A DNA stretch of 64,000 nucleotides from JANYGA01 sp031420415 (GTDB lineage Bacteria; Vulcanimicrobiota; Vulcanimicrobiia; Vulcanimicrobiales; Vulcanimicrobiaceae). Below, in pieces: positions 7,668-16,635 of the stretch. Position numbers and translations under genes: made by a program. Below the pieces are notes generated by a model. That model was not told the origin of the DNA and made no database searches. It was given only the letters and a program-made list of their open reading frames with translations. Within the stretch, counting starts at the first letter, position 1; every line of letters begins with the position of its first letter. The stretch covers positions 18,472-82,471 of the forward strand of contig JANOMT010000027.1 of NCBI GenBank assembly GCA_031420415.1, written 5' to 3'.

Positions 7668-8840
7668 CTATTGCAACGCGGGAATGTCGAATTCTTTGAA
7701 CGTGCCGTGATCGACGATCTCCGACTGAAGGCGGAATTGTAAGTGCCCGGCGGGTGTGAGCCCCTCGAGACTCAGCGCCTGCTTCGATTTCGGCAGCGTA
7801 CGAACCGCATCGACAAGCTTCGCACGGATTGCTACGGGATCGGTCACATTGTTCGCAAGCGACATCGCACGCGCCAGCGCATTCATGCCCATGTAGTTGA
7901 ACACGACTTCGGAATTAGGCTCGCGATCTTTGCCGTACTTTTTTTCATAGATCGTTTTGAAGCTCTGCACGCCCGGTCCGTTATAGCGATCGAACGGAAA
8001 CACGCCGACGGTTCCATCGAGCTTCGCGAGCGGCAAGACCTTAGCGACCTGTTCGAATTTCGATTGATCCATCATCACGAAACCACCCGCGTAGCCTTGA
8101 TCGCGCGCGGCTTTCATCACGAGCGCCGTCGGTTGCGAGGGGCCGCCCACGAGCATGACGTCGGGTTTATCGGCGAGTGCCTTGCTCACGACGCCCGAAA
8201 AATCGGCAGTCGTATTGTAATCGACGGCATTATCGCCGAGCACTTCACCGCCCGCGGATTTCCACGCTTCACTGAAGCCGTTCTTCCAGGCATTGCCGTA
8301 TGCCGTCGTGGTCGGCAAGAGTCCCAGGCGTTTGCCGAAGCGCTTCATCTCGAGTGCCGTCCACGATTTAAAGTACGAATCGTATCGCGGCGGCATCATG
8401 AACACCAAATTATCGTTTTGGCGCAAGATCGCGGGTTCGCTCGAATACGCCGCGAGCAAAAACTTTGGCGTCGATTTTTCGTTGAAGCCTTCGAGTGCGA
8501 GAATGCCCCCGCTGTGCGGGCAAAAAACGATCGGCGTATTGCTCTCTTGCACGAGTCGTTTCGCGTTGATTGCAGCTTCGTTCGGGCGGTATTGATCGTC
8601 GAGCGAAACGAGTTTGAAGGTATACTTCTTCCCCGCCGCGCGTATGCCGCCGTTGATATTGAGTTCGTCGATGGCGAGTTCGATGCCGCGTTGGACGTCG
8701 CTGCCGTACTGCGCCGCGCCGCCGCTCAAGGGGCCGGTGAAGCCGATGTTGATCACATCGGCCGTTTCCGCACGGACGTATCCGGGCGTTACGAGGGCGG
8801 CGACGATGAGTGCGAAGCCGGTGATCTTGAGTCTCTTCAT
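7668..8840 (-). CDS. Branched-chain amino-acid-type ABC transporter substrate-binding protein
   Basis: Periplasmic receptor of the transporter encoded just upstream. 390 residues: N-terminal signal peptide ending near ...VRA, then a type I periplasmic-binding fold (IGFTGPLSGGAAQYGSDVQR, GIELAIDELN). The ATG at 8840 has a good ribosome site (AAAGGA) 7 bases upstream, consistent with high expression of the receptor. Binding specificity cannot be read from sequence; LivK family members also bind urea, amides or aromatic compounds. Confidence 0.9.
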   Translation of the reverse strand: MKRLKITGFALIVAALVTPGYVRAETADVINIGFTGPLSGGAAQYGSDVQRGIELAIDELNINGGIRAAGKKYTFKLVSLDDQYRPNEAAINAKRLVQESNTPIVFCPHSGGILALEGFNEKSTPKFLLAAYSSEPAILRQNDNLVFMMPPRYDSYFKSWTALEMKRFGKRLGLLPTTTAYGNAWKNGFSEAWKSAGGEVLGDNAVDYNTTADFSGVVSKALADKPDVMLVGGPSQPTALVMKAARDQGYAGGFVMMDQSKFEQVAKVLPLAKLDGTVGVFPFDRYNGPGVQSFKTIYEKKYGKDREPNSEVVFNYMGMNALARAMSLANNVTDPVAIRAKLVDAVRTLPKSKQALSLEGLTPAGHLQFRLQSEIVDHGTFKEFDIPALQ

Positions 8841-8857
8841 CCAATTTCCTTTAGGAG

Positions 8858-9565
8858 CTATGCTCCGATGAACGCACGACGGACGTCGTCGTTCTCACGT
8901 AGGTCGGCGGCGGTACCTTCGAGGACGATGCGGCCGTCTGAGATCACGTAACCTCGGTGCGCGATGGCGAGTGCGGCGTACGCATTTTGCTCGGCAAGAA
9001 GCACCATCGTGCCCGTGCGATTGATGGCTGCAACCGCATCGAGGGTTTGCTGCAAGACGAGCGGCGCGAGCCCGAGTGAGGGCTCGTCGAGCAGCAAGAG
9101 TTTCGGGCGGGCCATGAGCGCGCGACCGATCGCGACCATCTGCTGTTGGCCACCGCTGAGCGACCCCGCGGGCGCGCCGAGCTTCGCTTCGAGTGCTGGG
9201 AAGAGCGCGATGATCGATTCGAACGACTGCTTCATCGCGCGCCGATCGCCGCGATGCACGTACCCACCAAGCATCAGATTTTTTTCAACCGAAAGTTGCG
9301 CAAAGAGCTTGCGGCCTTCGGGGCACTGGGCGATACCGCGCTCGACGATACGGCCCGCCCGCATGCGCGCGAGATCCTCACCCATGAACGTAACGGTGCC
9401 GGAGCTGGGACGAACGAGGCCACTGAGCACGCAAAAAAGCGTCGTTTTTCCCGCACCGTTGCTGCCCAGAAGCGTCACGACTTCGCCCGTGCCGATCGTG
9501 AGATCGACGTTTGAGAGCACGTCTGCGCTACCGTAACGAACCGTCAGGCCCCGAATCTCAAGCAA
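8858..9565 (-). CDS. livF: ABC transporter ATP-binding protein, LivF type
   Basis: One of two cytoplasmic ATPases of the branched-chain amino-acid-type importer. About 235 residues from TTG at 9565, which overlaps the end of livG and gives the normal LivF start (LLEIRGLTVRYGS); the open frame runs further upstream inside livG but is not LivF-like. Walker A GSNGAGKTT, signature LSGGQQQMVAIGRALM, Walker B LLLLDEPSLGLAP. No good alternative ATG exists near the correct position. Confidence 0.93.
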   Translation of the reverse strand: MLEIRGLTVRYGSADVLSNVDLTIGTGEVVTLLGSNGAGKTTLFCVLSGLVRPSSGTVTFMGEDLARMRAGRIVERGIAQCPEGRKLFAQLSVEKNLMLGGYVHRGDRRAMKQSFESIIALFPALEAKLGAPAGSLSGGQQQMVAIGRALMARPKLLLLDEPSLGLAPLVLQQTLDAVAAINRTGTMVLLAEQNAYAALAIAHRGYVISDGRIVLEGTAADLRENDDVRRAFIGA

Positions 9566-10334
9566 CGGTTTTGACCCCGAGGTACGCTTCGATAACCAGC
9601 GGATCGGCAGAAACGTGCGCCGGCGTACCGTCGGCGATCTTCTTTCCATGGTGGAGCACGACGATCGCATCGGCGAGCCCCATCACGAGATGCATCTTAT
9701 GCTCGACGAGCGCGACGGTACAACCCGACGCCGCGATCTTGCGGATGAGCAGCGCGTGCTCTCCCATTTCCTCGTGACTGACGCCCGCGACGGGCTCATC
9801 GAGCAGCATCAGCTTGGGCCGACCCGCAAACGCGATCGCAAGCGAGAGACGACGCTGCGCTTCTTGCGAGAGTTCCGTCGCCAAGCGCGCGGCGTGACGC
9901 TCGAGCCCAACGAAGGCCAGCGCTTCACGTGCGCGCTCGCGACACGCCCGCATATCGCGACGATGTCGCGGCGTGCGTAAAATCGCATCGACGACGGTGC
10001 TCCGCGCGTGCAGACGCGTGCCGACGATAACGTTATCGACAACCGAAAGATTACGAAAGAGCGCCGTCGCTTGGAACGTACGCGCGATGCCGAGTCGCGC
10101 GACGCGGTAGTCGGGCGTTCCCGTGATATCGTTCCCCGCAAATGCGAGCGTGCCGCTGGTCGGGCGTGTGTGACCGCTGATGAGATTGAAACACGTCGAT
10201 TTACCCGCCCCATTGGGACCGATGATCGCCGTGATCTTGTTCGGCGCGAGGTCGAAACTGACGTCGTCGACGGCGAGGAGGCCGCCATAGCGTTTGGTAA
10301 GGTTGCGAACCTCGAGCAGCGGCGCGTCGTTCAC
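9558..10334 (-). CDS. livG: ABC transporter ATP-binding protein, LivG type
   Basis: Second ATPase of the importer. 258 residues with Walker A GPNGAGKSTCFN, signature LSQEAQRRLSLAIAFAG and Walker B LMLLDEPVAGVS, followed by the LivG-type C-terminal tail ending in EAYLG. The signature has a Q in place of the usual GE/GG residue, which is tolerated in this subfamily. Start overlaps livM (4 bases) and stop overlaps livF, so the set is translated as one unit. Confidence 0.95.
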   Translation of the reverse strand: MNDAPLLEVRNLTKRYGGLLAVDDVSFDLAPNKITAIIGPNGAGKSTCFNLISGHTRPTSGTLAFAGNDITGTPDYRVARLGIARTFQATALFRNLSVVDNVIVGTRLHARSTVVDAILRTPRHRRDMRACRERAREALAFVGLERHAARLATELSQEAQRRLSLAIAFAGRPKLMLLDEPVAGVSHEEMGEHALLIRKIAASGCTVALVEHKMHLVMGLADAIVVLHHGKKIADGTPAHVSADPLVIEAYLGVKTVA

Positions 10335-11335
10335 GACGACACCTTCGATTCTGCGGTGCTTGGAATCGGCGTTTCGAAACGGTCGCGCGAACGCGTTCGT
10401 CCGCGGAATTGATCGAGCGCGCTCGTGATGCCGCCCGGAAGATAGATGACGAGCAGGATGAGTGCGGGCCCGAAGACCAGCATCCGATATTTTTCGAACG
10501 ACTGTAAGAATTGCGAGAGCGTGGAAAGCAGCAGCGTGCCCACGATCGGACCCGCCGTACTTCCGATCCCACCGACGATCGCATAGAGCAACATATTGAA
10601 CGTCACGTCGGTTTGTGTCGTCTCGGGCCCGAGGAATCCGACGTAGGTCGCGTAGAGCCCGCCCGCAAGACCCGCAAGCACGGTCGCGACCACGAAGGCG
10701 AGTCGCTTCGAGCCCGTCACGTCGATGCCGACCGCGCGTGCGAGATCCTCATTGCCCGCAAGCGCGAGCAACGTCCGACCGAAGAGCGAGTGTCGGATCG
10801 CTGCACAGATGGCGATCGCAATCAGTAAGAACACGTAGACGAGTTCGTATTTGGGAATCGGATCGTCGAAGGAGATCGGCCCGAGGTGGCCGGCCGAGGG
10901 GATATTGACGATGCCGATGTTTCCACCCGTGAGCCACTGCCAATTCGTGAGCACGATGTTGATCATCACACCGATCGCCGCGGTGAAGATCGCGAAATAA
11001 TGGCCGCGTGTGCGCAGCGAAAGTGCGCCGACCGCGTATCCGAACGCACCCGTGACGATGCACCCGATCGCAAGCGCCGGCCAAAACGGCATACCCGCGC
11101 GCGTGGTCAGCAATGCGACGACATAGGCCCCGATGCCGTAAAACGCCGCATGGCCGAGCGAGAGTTGACCCGCATATCCGAGAATGACGTTGAGCCCATA
11201 GACCGCAATCGCGGTAATGTAGCCATCGACGATGACCTGCTGGTAATACGGGTTGTGCACGAGAAACGGTAACGCGAACCCAACGACGATCGCGACGGCG
11301 ACGACGATTCTCGTAACGCTCATACGGTTGGTCAC
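10331..11335 (-). CDS. livM: Branched-chain amino-acid-type ABC transporter permease, LivM type
   Basis: Inner-membrane permease, 334 residues, about 8-9 hydrophobic helices, with the conserved NVILGYAGQLSLGHAAFYGIGAY segment shared by LivM proteins and a cytoplasmic EAA-like loop (ARAVGIDVTGSKRLAF). It overlaps livH and livG by four bases each. Pairs with LivH to form the channel. Confidence 0.95.
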   Translation of the reverse strand: MTNRMSVTRIVVAVAIVVGFALPFLVHNPYYQQVIVDGYITAIAVYGLNVILGYAGQLSLGHAAFYGIGAYVVALLTTRAGMPFWPALAIGCIVTGAFGYAVGALSLRTRGHYFAIFTAAIGVMINIVLTNWQWLTGGNIGIVNIPSAGHLGPISFDDPIPKYELVYVFLLIAIAICAAIRHSLFGRTLLALAGNEDLARAVGIDVTGSKRLAFVVATVLAGLAGGLYATYVGFLGPETTQTDVTFNMLLYAIVGGIGSTAGPIVGTLLLSTLSQFLQSFEKYRMLVFGPALILLVIYLPGGITSALDQFRGRTRSRDRFETPIPSTAESKVSS

Positions 11336-12192
11336 GACGTTCTCGTAAAAAGGCCCGTCGGCTTGATCGCGAGGATCATGACGAGCAACCCGAATGCGAC
11401 CACGTCTTGGTAACTCGTCGAAATATATGCAGCCGAAAAACTCTCGGCAAACGCGAGAATGAACGCGCCCACGATCGCTCCGGGAATACTCCCCATGCCG
11501 CCGAGGACGATCACGGCGAAAGCCTTGAGCAACACGACGAATCCCATTTCGGGGAAGATGAGGCTGATCGATGCGATGAGCGTAGCCGCCGCCGCTGCAA
11601 GACCCGACGAGATCGCAAAGACGAGCGTCGCGACGCGATCGGTATCGATACCCACGAGCGAGGCACCAGCCGGGCTCTGCGCGACCGCTTCGATCGTCGA
11701 TCCGAGCAGCGTCCGTTTGAGAAAATAGAAGAGCGCGCCCATCAAGACGAACGCGGCTACGATAACGATGAGTTGTTGTTGCGTGGCGATGAAACCAAAA
11801 AAGTTGACGACCTTATCGTAAGGTGTCGGCAACACGCGAAAATCCGATCCCCAGATCAAACGTGCGACGGCTTCGAGAAAGAAGAGCAACCCGATCGCGG
11901 CGATGACCGCGTTGACTTCGGGTGCTTTGCGAAGTGGACGGAAGACGACGCGTTCGACGAGGGCTCCGAGCGCGGCGAGGCAGACGACCGCCAGAATCAT
12001 TGCCGGCCAATACGGCGCGTGCAAGACGGTGATCGCCGCGAACGCCGCATACGCACCGAACATGTAAAGATGACCGTGCGCGAAGTTCGGAATGCCCATC
12101 GTGCCGTACACGAGTGCGAGCCCGAGTGCGACGAGCGCGTAAATACTTCCGAGCACGAGCCCGTTCAGCAATTCCTGTAAGAAAAAATGCAC
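11332..12192 (-). CDS. livH: Branched-chain amino-acid-type ABC transporter permease, LivH type
   Basis: Inner-membrane permease, 286 residues, first gene of the livHMGFK-glpK string. Conserved N-terminal features LNGLVLGSIYALVALGLALV and MGIPNFAHGHLYMFGAY identify LivH. Start is GTG at 12192 with an AAGGA element about 10 bases upstream. The 100-150 bases upstream should carry the operon promoter, but I could not single out convincing -35/-10 boxes. Confidence 0.95.
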   Translation of the reverse strand: MHFFLQELLNGLVLGSIYALVALGLALVYGTMGIPNFAHGHLYMFGAYAAFAAITVLHAPYWPAMILAVVCLAALGALVERVVFRPLRKAPEVNAVIAAIGLLFFLEAVARLIWGSDFRVLPTPYDKVVNFFGFIATQQQLIVIVAAFVLMGALFYFLKRTLLGSTIEAVAQSPAGASLVGIDTDRVATLVFAISSGLAAAAATLIASISLIFPEMGFVVLLKAFAVIVLGGMGSIPGAIVGAFILAFAESFSAAYISTSYQDVVAFGLLVMILAIKPTGLFTRTS

Positions 12193-12296
12193 GCTCGATC
12201 GGTCCTTACCGTTCGCGCCGGATGGCCAACCGCAGACGCGCCCGATCCCAAAATTCGTTCCCGTAACATTTCGCCATACTCGGGCCGAGTCGCCCG

Positions 12297-13475
12297 CTAG
12301 GCCGCCGAGTTCCTGGAGGCGATTAACACCTGGGAGCGGTCAGCCACCCGCGCGCGGCGGGGCCGTAGGCAAGCCGCCCTCGGGCGTAAATTCTTCACCG
12401 CCGCACGGTCCGAACGTATAGCTTTCCATCCCGTGCAGATTTCGATTCCCAAGATTCGTTGACGTTTGAGGATATAAACGATAGCAGGCGAGCCGCCATC
12501 GAGGAGGCCGCCGCCTTGCTTCACGACCTTAATAACTTTCGCGAGGACGTCGGACGGTGGCGCGGCTGCGGCATAATACTCGGCTTGCGCCGCCTCGATC
12601 GCCACTTTGATTTCGTTCGTATCGTGCTTCGTGCCGTACGTCACGGGCGCGCCTTGGGAGAGCGATGCGTTGAGGCGACTGTTGAGATTATCGAGGCTCC
12701 CTCCGTTGGATCGTGCCCCGGGTGTCGGCGCGGCAAGCGGCCGATTTGCGACGATCGCCGGAGTAGCGGGCGCGATCGGCGTTCGCGCGCTCGGGTCGGC
12801 CGCATTGGCCCCCGCGGGGCCGGAAATCGCATCGGCGGCTGCCTTTGCGTCGATAGCGGCTTTCGCATCAGCTATGCGGCGAGCTTCGGCTTGGGCTCGT
12901 GCTTCAGAGGCCGCGCGTTCGGCCGCGTCGGCGGCGATTGCAGTGCCGTCGATGCTTGGAGGAGCGATCGTCGGGCGTATCGTCGGGGCGAGCGAGGAGC
13001 CTGCCGTCGGAACGGGCATGGGCTTTTCGGTTGGCGCTACCGTCGGAGCCGTGGTGGGTGCCATTGTGGGCGCGACGGTCGCCGGCGCGGTGACGATCGG
13101 CGCGAGGACCGCGATGCGCTCGGCTTGCGCGGGTGCGTGCGCGACGATCTTCGCAAGTTCGGGACGCCGCGGACGCGTGCGACGCGTGATGGGTTTCGGT
13201 GTGACGATCGGTCGCGGTGGCGTCACCGGACGAAGCGTCGGTTGCGGAGCGGGCGTCGCTTGCGCGACCACGGCGGCGAGCGTTGGCGCGATGGTCGGCG
13301 CGACGCGCTTTTGCACGGCACGATCTTGCGTGAAAGCAAACGATCGTGGGGTGGTTTCTTTCGGCTCGGCAGCGCCCGACGGCAAAAGTGCGCGAATTAT
13401 AAAAAACGCGAAAGCGAAAACGTGTACGACGATCGATAGCGCGTACGCCAGCACGTGTCTTCGGCGCGCGTGCAT
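12297..13475 (-). CDS. TonB/TolA-like membrane-anchored protein, probable frameshift near C-terminus
   Basis: About 390 residues from ATG at 13475: short cytoplasmic N-terminus, one transmembrane helix (LAYALSIVVHVFAFAFFII), a long Ala/Pro/Thr-rich periplasmic linker with repeats of the type APTxAP, an Ala-rich helical stretch (residues about 190-240) and a small C-terminal globular part. This is the architecture of TonB/TolA energy transducers. The open frame ends in Arg-rich sequence unlike the rest. One base further, the other frame reads SYTFGPCGGEEFTPEGG and stops at 12340. A single missing base in the A-run (TTT at 12423-12425 on the plus strand) would join the frames. The partner receptor is unknown. 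Confidence 0.65.
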   Translation of the reverse strand: MHARRRHVLAYALSIVVHVFAFAFFIIRALLPSGAAEPKETTPRSFAFTQDRAVQKRVAPTIAPTLAAVVAQATPAPQPTLRPVTPPRPIVTPKPITRRTRPRRPELAKIVAHAPAQAERIAVLAPIVTAPATVAPTMAPTTAPTVAPTEKPMPVPTAGSSLAPTIRPTIAPPSIDGTAIAADAAERAASEARAQAEARRIADAKAAIDAKAAADAISGPAGANAADPSARTPIAPATPAIVANRPLAAPTPGARSNGGSLDNLNSRLNASLSQGAPVTYGTKHDTNEIKVAIEAAQAEYYAAAAPPSDVLAKVIKVVKQGGGLLDGGSPAIVYILKRQRILGIEICTGWKAIRSDRAAVKNLRPRAACLRPRRARVADRSQVLIASRNSAA

Positions 13476-13556
13476 CCCTTCGCGTCGACGAAAAGTCCGG
13501 ATGGAAACTCGCGTTCGCGCAAGGCCCGCCCGGCACCCCAGTCTAACGCGCACCTC

Positions 13557-14993
13557 GTGTTATTGGAGCGGTCGCGCAAACGAACCAAGATCGTCGCAAC
13601 GATCGGACCCGCATCTCGCGAACCTGCGACGATGCGCGCGCTCGTGCTCGCGGGTCTCAATGTGGCACGCCTGAATTTTTCGCACGGCACGCATGCCGAT
13701 CACGCGGCGATCGTCGACGATATTCGAAAAATCGCAAGCGAGCTCGATGTCCCGGTCGCGGTTCTCCAAGATCTTCCCGGACCGAAAGTTCGCACGGGCC
13801 CACACGCCGAGGGCGTCGCCTCCGTGCACCTCGAAAAAGGATCACCGTTTTTCCTCTCGACGACGCCCGTGGTCGGAAGCGTCGCAGGCGTTTTCGTGAA
13901 TTACGCGGGGCTCGCGCGCGATGTCGAAATCGGCAAGCGCGTGTATCTCGCCGACGGTGCGATCGCGTTGCGCATCGTACGCAAAGACGACGAGCGGATC
14001 GAAACGCTCGTCGAAGTCGGCGGCGATCTTCGCGGTCAACAAGGCATCAACTATCCCGATGGAACGCTGCAGATCGCCGCAGTCACCGATCGCGATTTCG
14101 AACATCTCGCCTTCGGACTCGACATCGGCGTCGATCTCGTCGCGATCTCGTTCGTAAAAAGCGCCGAAGACGTGCTCCGCGTCAAAGCGTTCATCGCCGA
14201 ACGCGGAAAGAACGTCCCCGTCATCGCGAAAATCGAGAAGCATGAGGCGCTCGAGAACATCGACGCGATCATCGACGCAGCCGATGCGATCATGGTCGCG
14301 CGCGGCGATCTCGGTATCGAGATTCCGCTCGAACGCGTACCGATGGTGCAAAAAGATCTCATCGCACGCGCGAACCGCGTCTCCAAGCCCGTCATCACCG
14401 CGACGCAGATGCTCGAATCGATGATTTCCGCCGCTCGCCCGACGCGCGCCGAAGCGACCGACGTCGCCAACGCCATCATCGACGGCACGGACGCCGTCAT
14501 GCTCTCGGGCGAAACGGCGCGCGGCGCCTATCCGATCGAAGCGGTGAGTGTCATGGCGACGATCGCGCGCGAGATCGAAGCGAGCTATCCGCACGAAGTC
14601 TTGCGCTTCCGCCGCATGGCACACGTCGATCGTTCGATCGAGACGACGATTGCCGAAGGCGCGGCGCAGATGGCCGAAGAGCTCGAGCTCGGTTACATCG
14701 TGACGGGCACGACCACCGGCAATACCGCGCGCCACATCTCGTCATTTCGGCCGCGCGCGCGCATCATCGCGATGACGCCGATTCCCGAGGTCGCGCGACG
14801 CATGTCGCTCGTGTGGGGCGTGGAAGCGATCGTCGTCGATACGTATCGCTACTTCGAAACGCTCATCGATATCGTCGAAGCGCGTATGCAACGCGAGAAC
14901 CTCGTCCACCCCGGCGACACGATCGCCGTTACGTCAGGCATTCCCGTCGGCGAGGGCGGAACGAACATTCTCAAAATTCACAAGTTGCCGTAA
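13557..14993 (+). CDS. pyk: Pyruvate kinase
   Basis: Last step of glycolysis: phosphoenolpyruvate plus ADP to pyruvate plus ATP. 478 residues from GTG at 13557, giving the usual RTKIVATIGPASR start; the frame is open for 34 codons upstream, but that part overlaps the divergent gene. Substrate/Mg motif KIEKHEALENID and signature GDLGIEIPLERV are present, then the C-terminal allosteric domain (TGTTTGNTARHISSFRP). TTG at 13563 is an alternative start. Tail overlaps the convergent acetyltransferase gene by 16 bases. Confidence 0.95.
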   Translation: MLLERSRKRTKIVATIGPASREPATMRALVLAGLNVARLNFSHGTHADHAAIVDDIRKIASELDVPVAVLQDLPGPKVRTGPHAEGVASVHLEKGSPFFLSTTPVVGSVAGVFVNYAGLARDVEIGKRVYLADGAIALRIVRKDDERIETLVEVGGDLRGQQGINYPDGTLQIAAVTDRDFEHLAFGLDIGVDLVAISFVKSAEDVLRVKAFIAERGKNVPVIAKIEKHEALENIDAIIDAADAIMVARGDLGIEIPLERVPMVQKDLIARANRVSKPVITATQMLESMISAARPTRAEATDVANAIIDGTDAVMLSGETARGAYPIEAVSVMATIAREIEASYPHEVLRFRRMAHVDRSIETTIAEGAAQMAEELELGYIVTGTTTGNTARHISSFRPRARIIAMTPIPEVARRMSLVWGVEAIVVDTYRYFETLIDIVEARMQRENLVHPGDTIAVTSGIPVGEGGTNILKIHKLP

Positions 14994-15532
14994 CGCTCGC
15001 GATCGCGCTGCGCGAAGTGCGTCGGGTTATCGTCGTACGTCGCATATTCGAACGTTGTGAAGCCGCATTTTTCGGCGATTCGTAGCGACGCTGCGTTCCC
15101 ACCATCGATGAGACAGACCGTGCGTGGCGATTCGAGGTTTGCGTCACCCCAACCGAGCGCCGCACGAACGGCTTCGGTGCCGAGGCCGCGACCGTGTACG
15201 CGCGAGACGAGCGCCCAGCCCATCTCGGGGACGCCGCGCATCGCGGCGATGACGTCGCGCTTGAAATCCGCAAAGCCGACCTCGCCGACGAATGCGCCCG
15301 TCGCGCGTTCTTCGATCGCCCAGTAGCCAAAATTTTTGTACGACCAGTGGCCCGCGTAACTGAGAATACGCGCCCAAACCTGTTGCCGTGTCGAAGGTTT
15401 CCCACCAATGTATCGCACGACGGCTGGGTCGGCCCACATCTCGGCGCTCGCATCGACGTCGTCGAGATCGTGCCGACGCAAAATCAATCGTTCGGTTTCG
15501 ACGGTCGGCGCCTTCAACGTCGCGCTCGTCAC
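14978..15532 (-). CDS. GNAT-family N-acetyltransferase (RimJ-like)
   Basis: 184 residues from GTG at 15532, which overlaps the stop of the upstream glycosyltransferase (GTGA). Opens with VETERLILRRHDLDD and contains MGWALVSRVHGRGLGTEAVR, the acetyl-CoA pyrophosphate loop (R/Q-x-x-G-x-G/A equivalent RGLGTE), then NAASLRIAEKCGF, all typical of RimJ/RimL-like enzymes. Acceptor unknown; members acetylate ribosomal protein N-termini, antibiotics or small amines. Confidence 0.9.
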   Translation of the reverse strand: MTSATLKAPTVETERLILRRHDLDDVDASAEMWADPAVVRYIGGKPSTRQQVWARILSYAGHWSYKNFGYWAIEERATGAFVGEVGFADFKRDVIAAMRGVPEMGWALVSRVHGRGLGTEAVRAALGWGDANLESPRTVCLIDGGNAASLRIAEKCGFTTFEYATYDDNPTHFAQRDRERYGNL

Positions 15533-16635
15533 GCGAGGATCGATGTGACGGTCGTTCGCGGCACGGGCGTCGTTTCGTAGGCGTCGACGTACGCTCTCAC
15601 GACGACGTCGCGCGCGAACCGATCGCGCGCGGCTGCCCGCTGGCGAGCGGCGCCCGACCATGCGTCGTCGATCGTGCTCCACGCAGCATCGATACCTTCC
15701 GCGAAACCCGCGGCATCGTCGGGCACGAGCCACCCCGTTTCGCACGAACCGAGGGCATCGGCGAGCGCGCCCACGTTTGCCGCAACGACCGGCACGCCCG
15801 CGACGAGCGCTTCGAGTGGCGCCTGCGGTTGCGCGTCGCGCGAGATCGGCACGGCGAGCACGTCGATCGTGGCGAAGAGGTCGGCCGCCGCGATCTCGCC
15901 GCGAAAGTTCACGAGCGAAGCGAGCTTCTTCTCGCGCACGTAAGCCGCGACGAATTGTCGCGCGCGACCGCCGCCTGCAATCTCGAGGCGCGCATCGGGG
16001 TAGCGCGCGTGCACGAGCGCAAACGCATCGATCGCGGTCTCCCACGACTGATCGGCCGAAAGCGACCCGCGCCAACCGATGATCGGTCCCGGACGCTGCG
16101 CGGGCCGTTCGAGCACCGCGCCGCCATCGAGTGGCAACGGTACGCCGTGTGGCACGATCGCAATCGAATCAGCATCGAGCGCGAGCCGCGTTTCGAGGCC
16201 GCGCGCGAGCGTTGGATAGGTCGCAACGAGGCCGCGCGCACGCCGCAGATAACCCGGCAGTTTTAAATCGACGAGCTTTTGCGGCAACTCTTTATCGCGC
16301 TGCGGATCGTGGAACGTGCCGATCGTTTTTGCGGCGAGGCTCCCGGGAAACGTTCCGAGCGCGACGGCCATGGCGGGAAGCCCATGCGCGTGCACGATGT
16401 CGGGCTTAAATTTCGTGACGACGCCGCGCAAGCGCGAGACCGCAATCCCCATACCGATAAAGCCGCCGGGGCGCCAGACTTTGGTCGGGAGACCCGCATC
16501 TGCGAATCGCCGTTTCGCATCGGTCGGCACCAGTGCGAGGATGTCGTAGCGATCGCGCAGCGCCTCGCAAAGTTCGAGCACGTCGCGCGCCATCGCGTCG
16601 CCCTGTACGGAGACGAGCATCAAAAGTTTGGTCAT
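15529..16635 (-). CDS. Glycosyltransferase family 4 protein
   Basis: 368 residues with the GT-B fold layout: N-terminal acceptor domain with DIVHAHGLPAMAVA, and C-terminal nucleotide-sugar domain with GWRGSLSADQSWETAIDAF and the late motif PQAPLEALVAGVPVVAANVG, where the usual E-x7-E is partly preserved. No transmembrane helix. Start overlaps the recN stop and the end overlaps the acetyltransferase start. Donor and acceptor cannot be told. Confidence 0.85.
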   Translation of the reverse strand: MTKLLMLVSVQGDAMARDVLELCEALRDRYDILALVPTDAKRRFADAGLPTKVWRPGGFIGMGIAVSRLRGVVTKFKPDIVHAHGLPAMAVALGTFPGSLAAKTIGTFHDPQRDKELPQKLVDLKLPGYLRRARGLVATYPTLARGLETRLALDADSIAIVPHGVPLPLDGGAVLERPAQRPGPIIGWRGSLSADQSWETAIDAFALVHARYPDARLEIAGGGRARQFVAAYVREKKLASLVNFRGEIAAADLFATIDVLAVPISRDAQPQAPLEALVAGVPVVAANVGALADALGSCETGWLVPDDAAGFAEGIDAAWSTIDDAWSGAARQRAAARDRFARDVVVRAYVDAYETTPVPRTTVTSILA

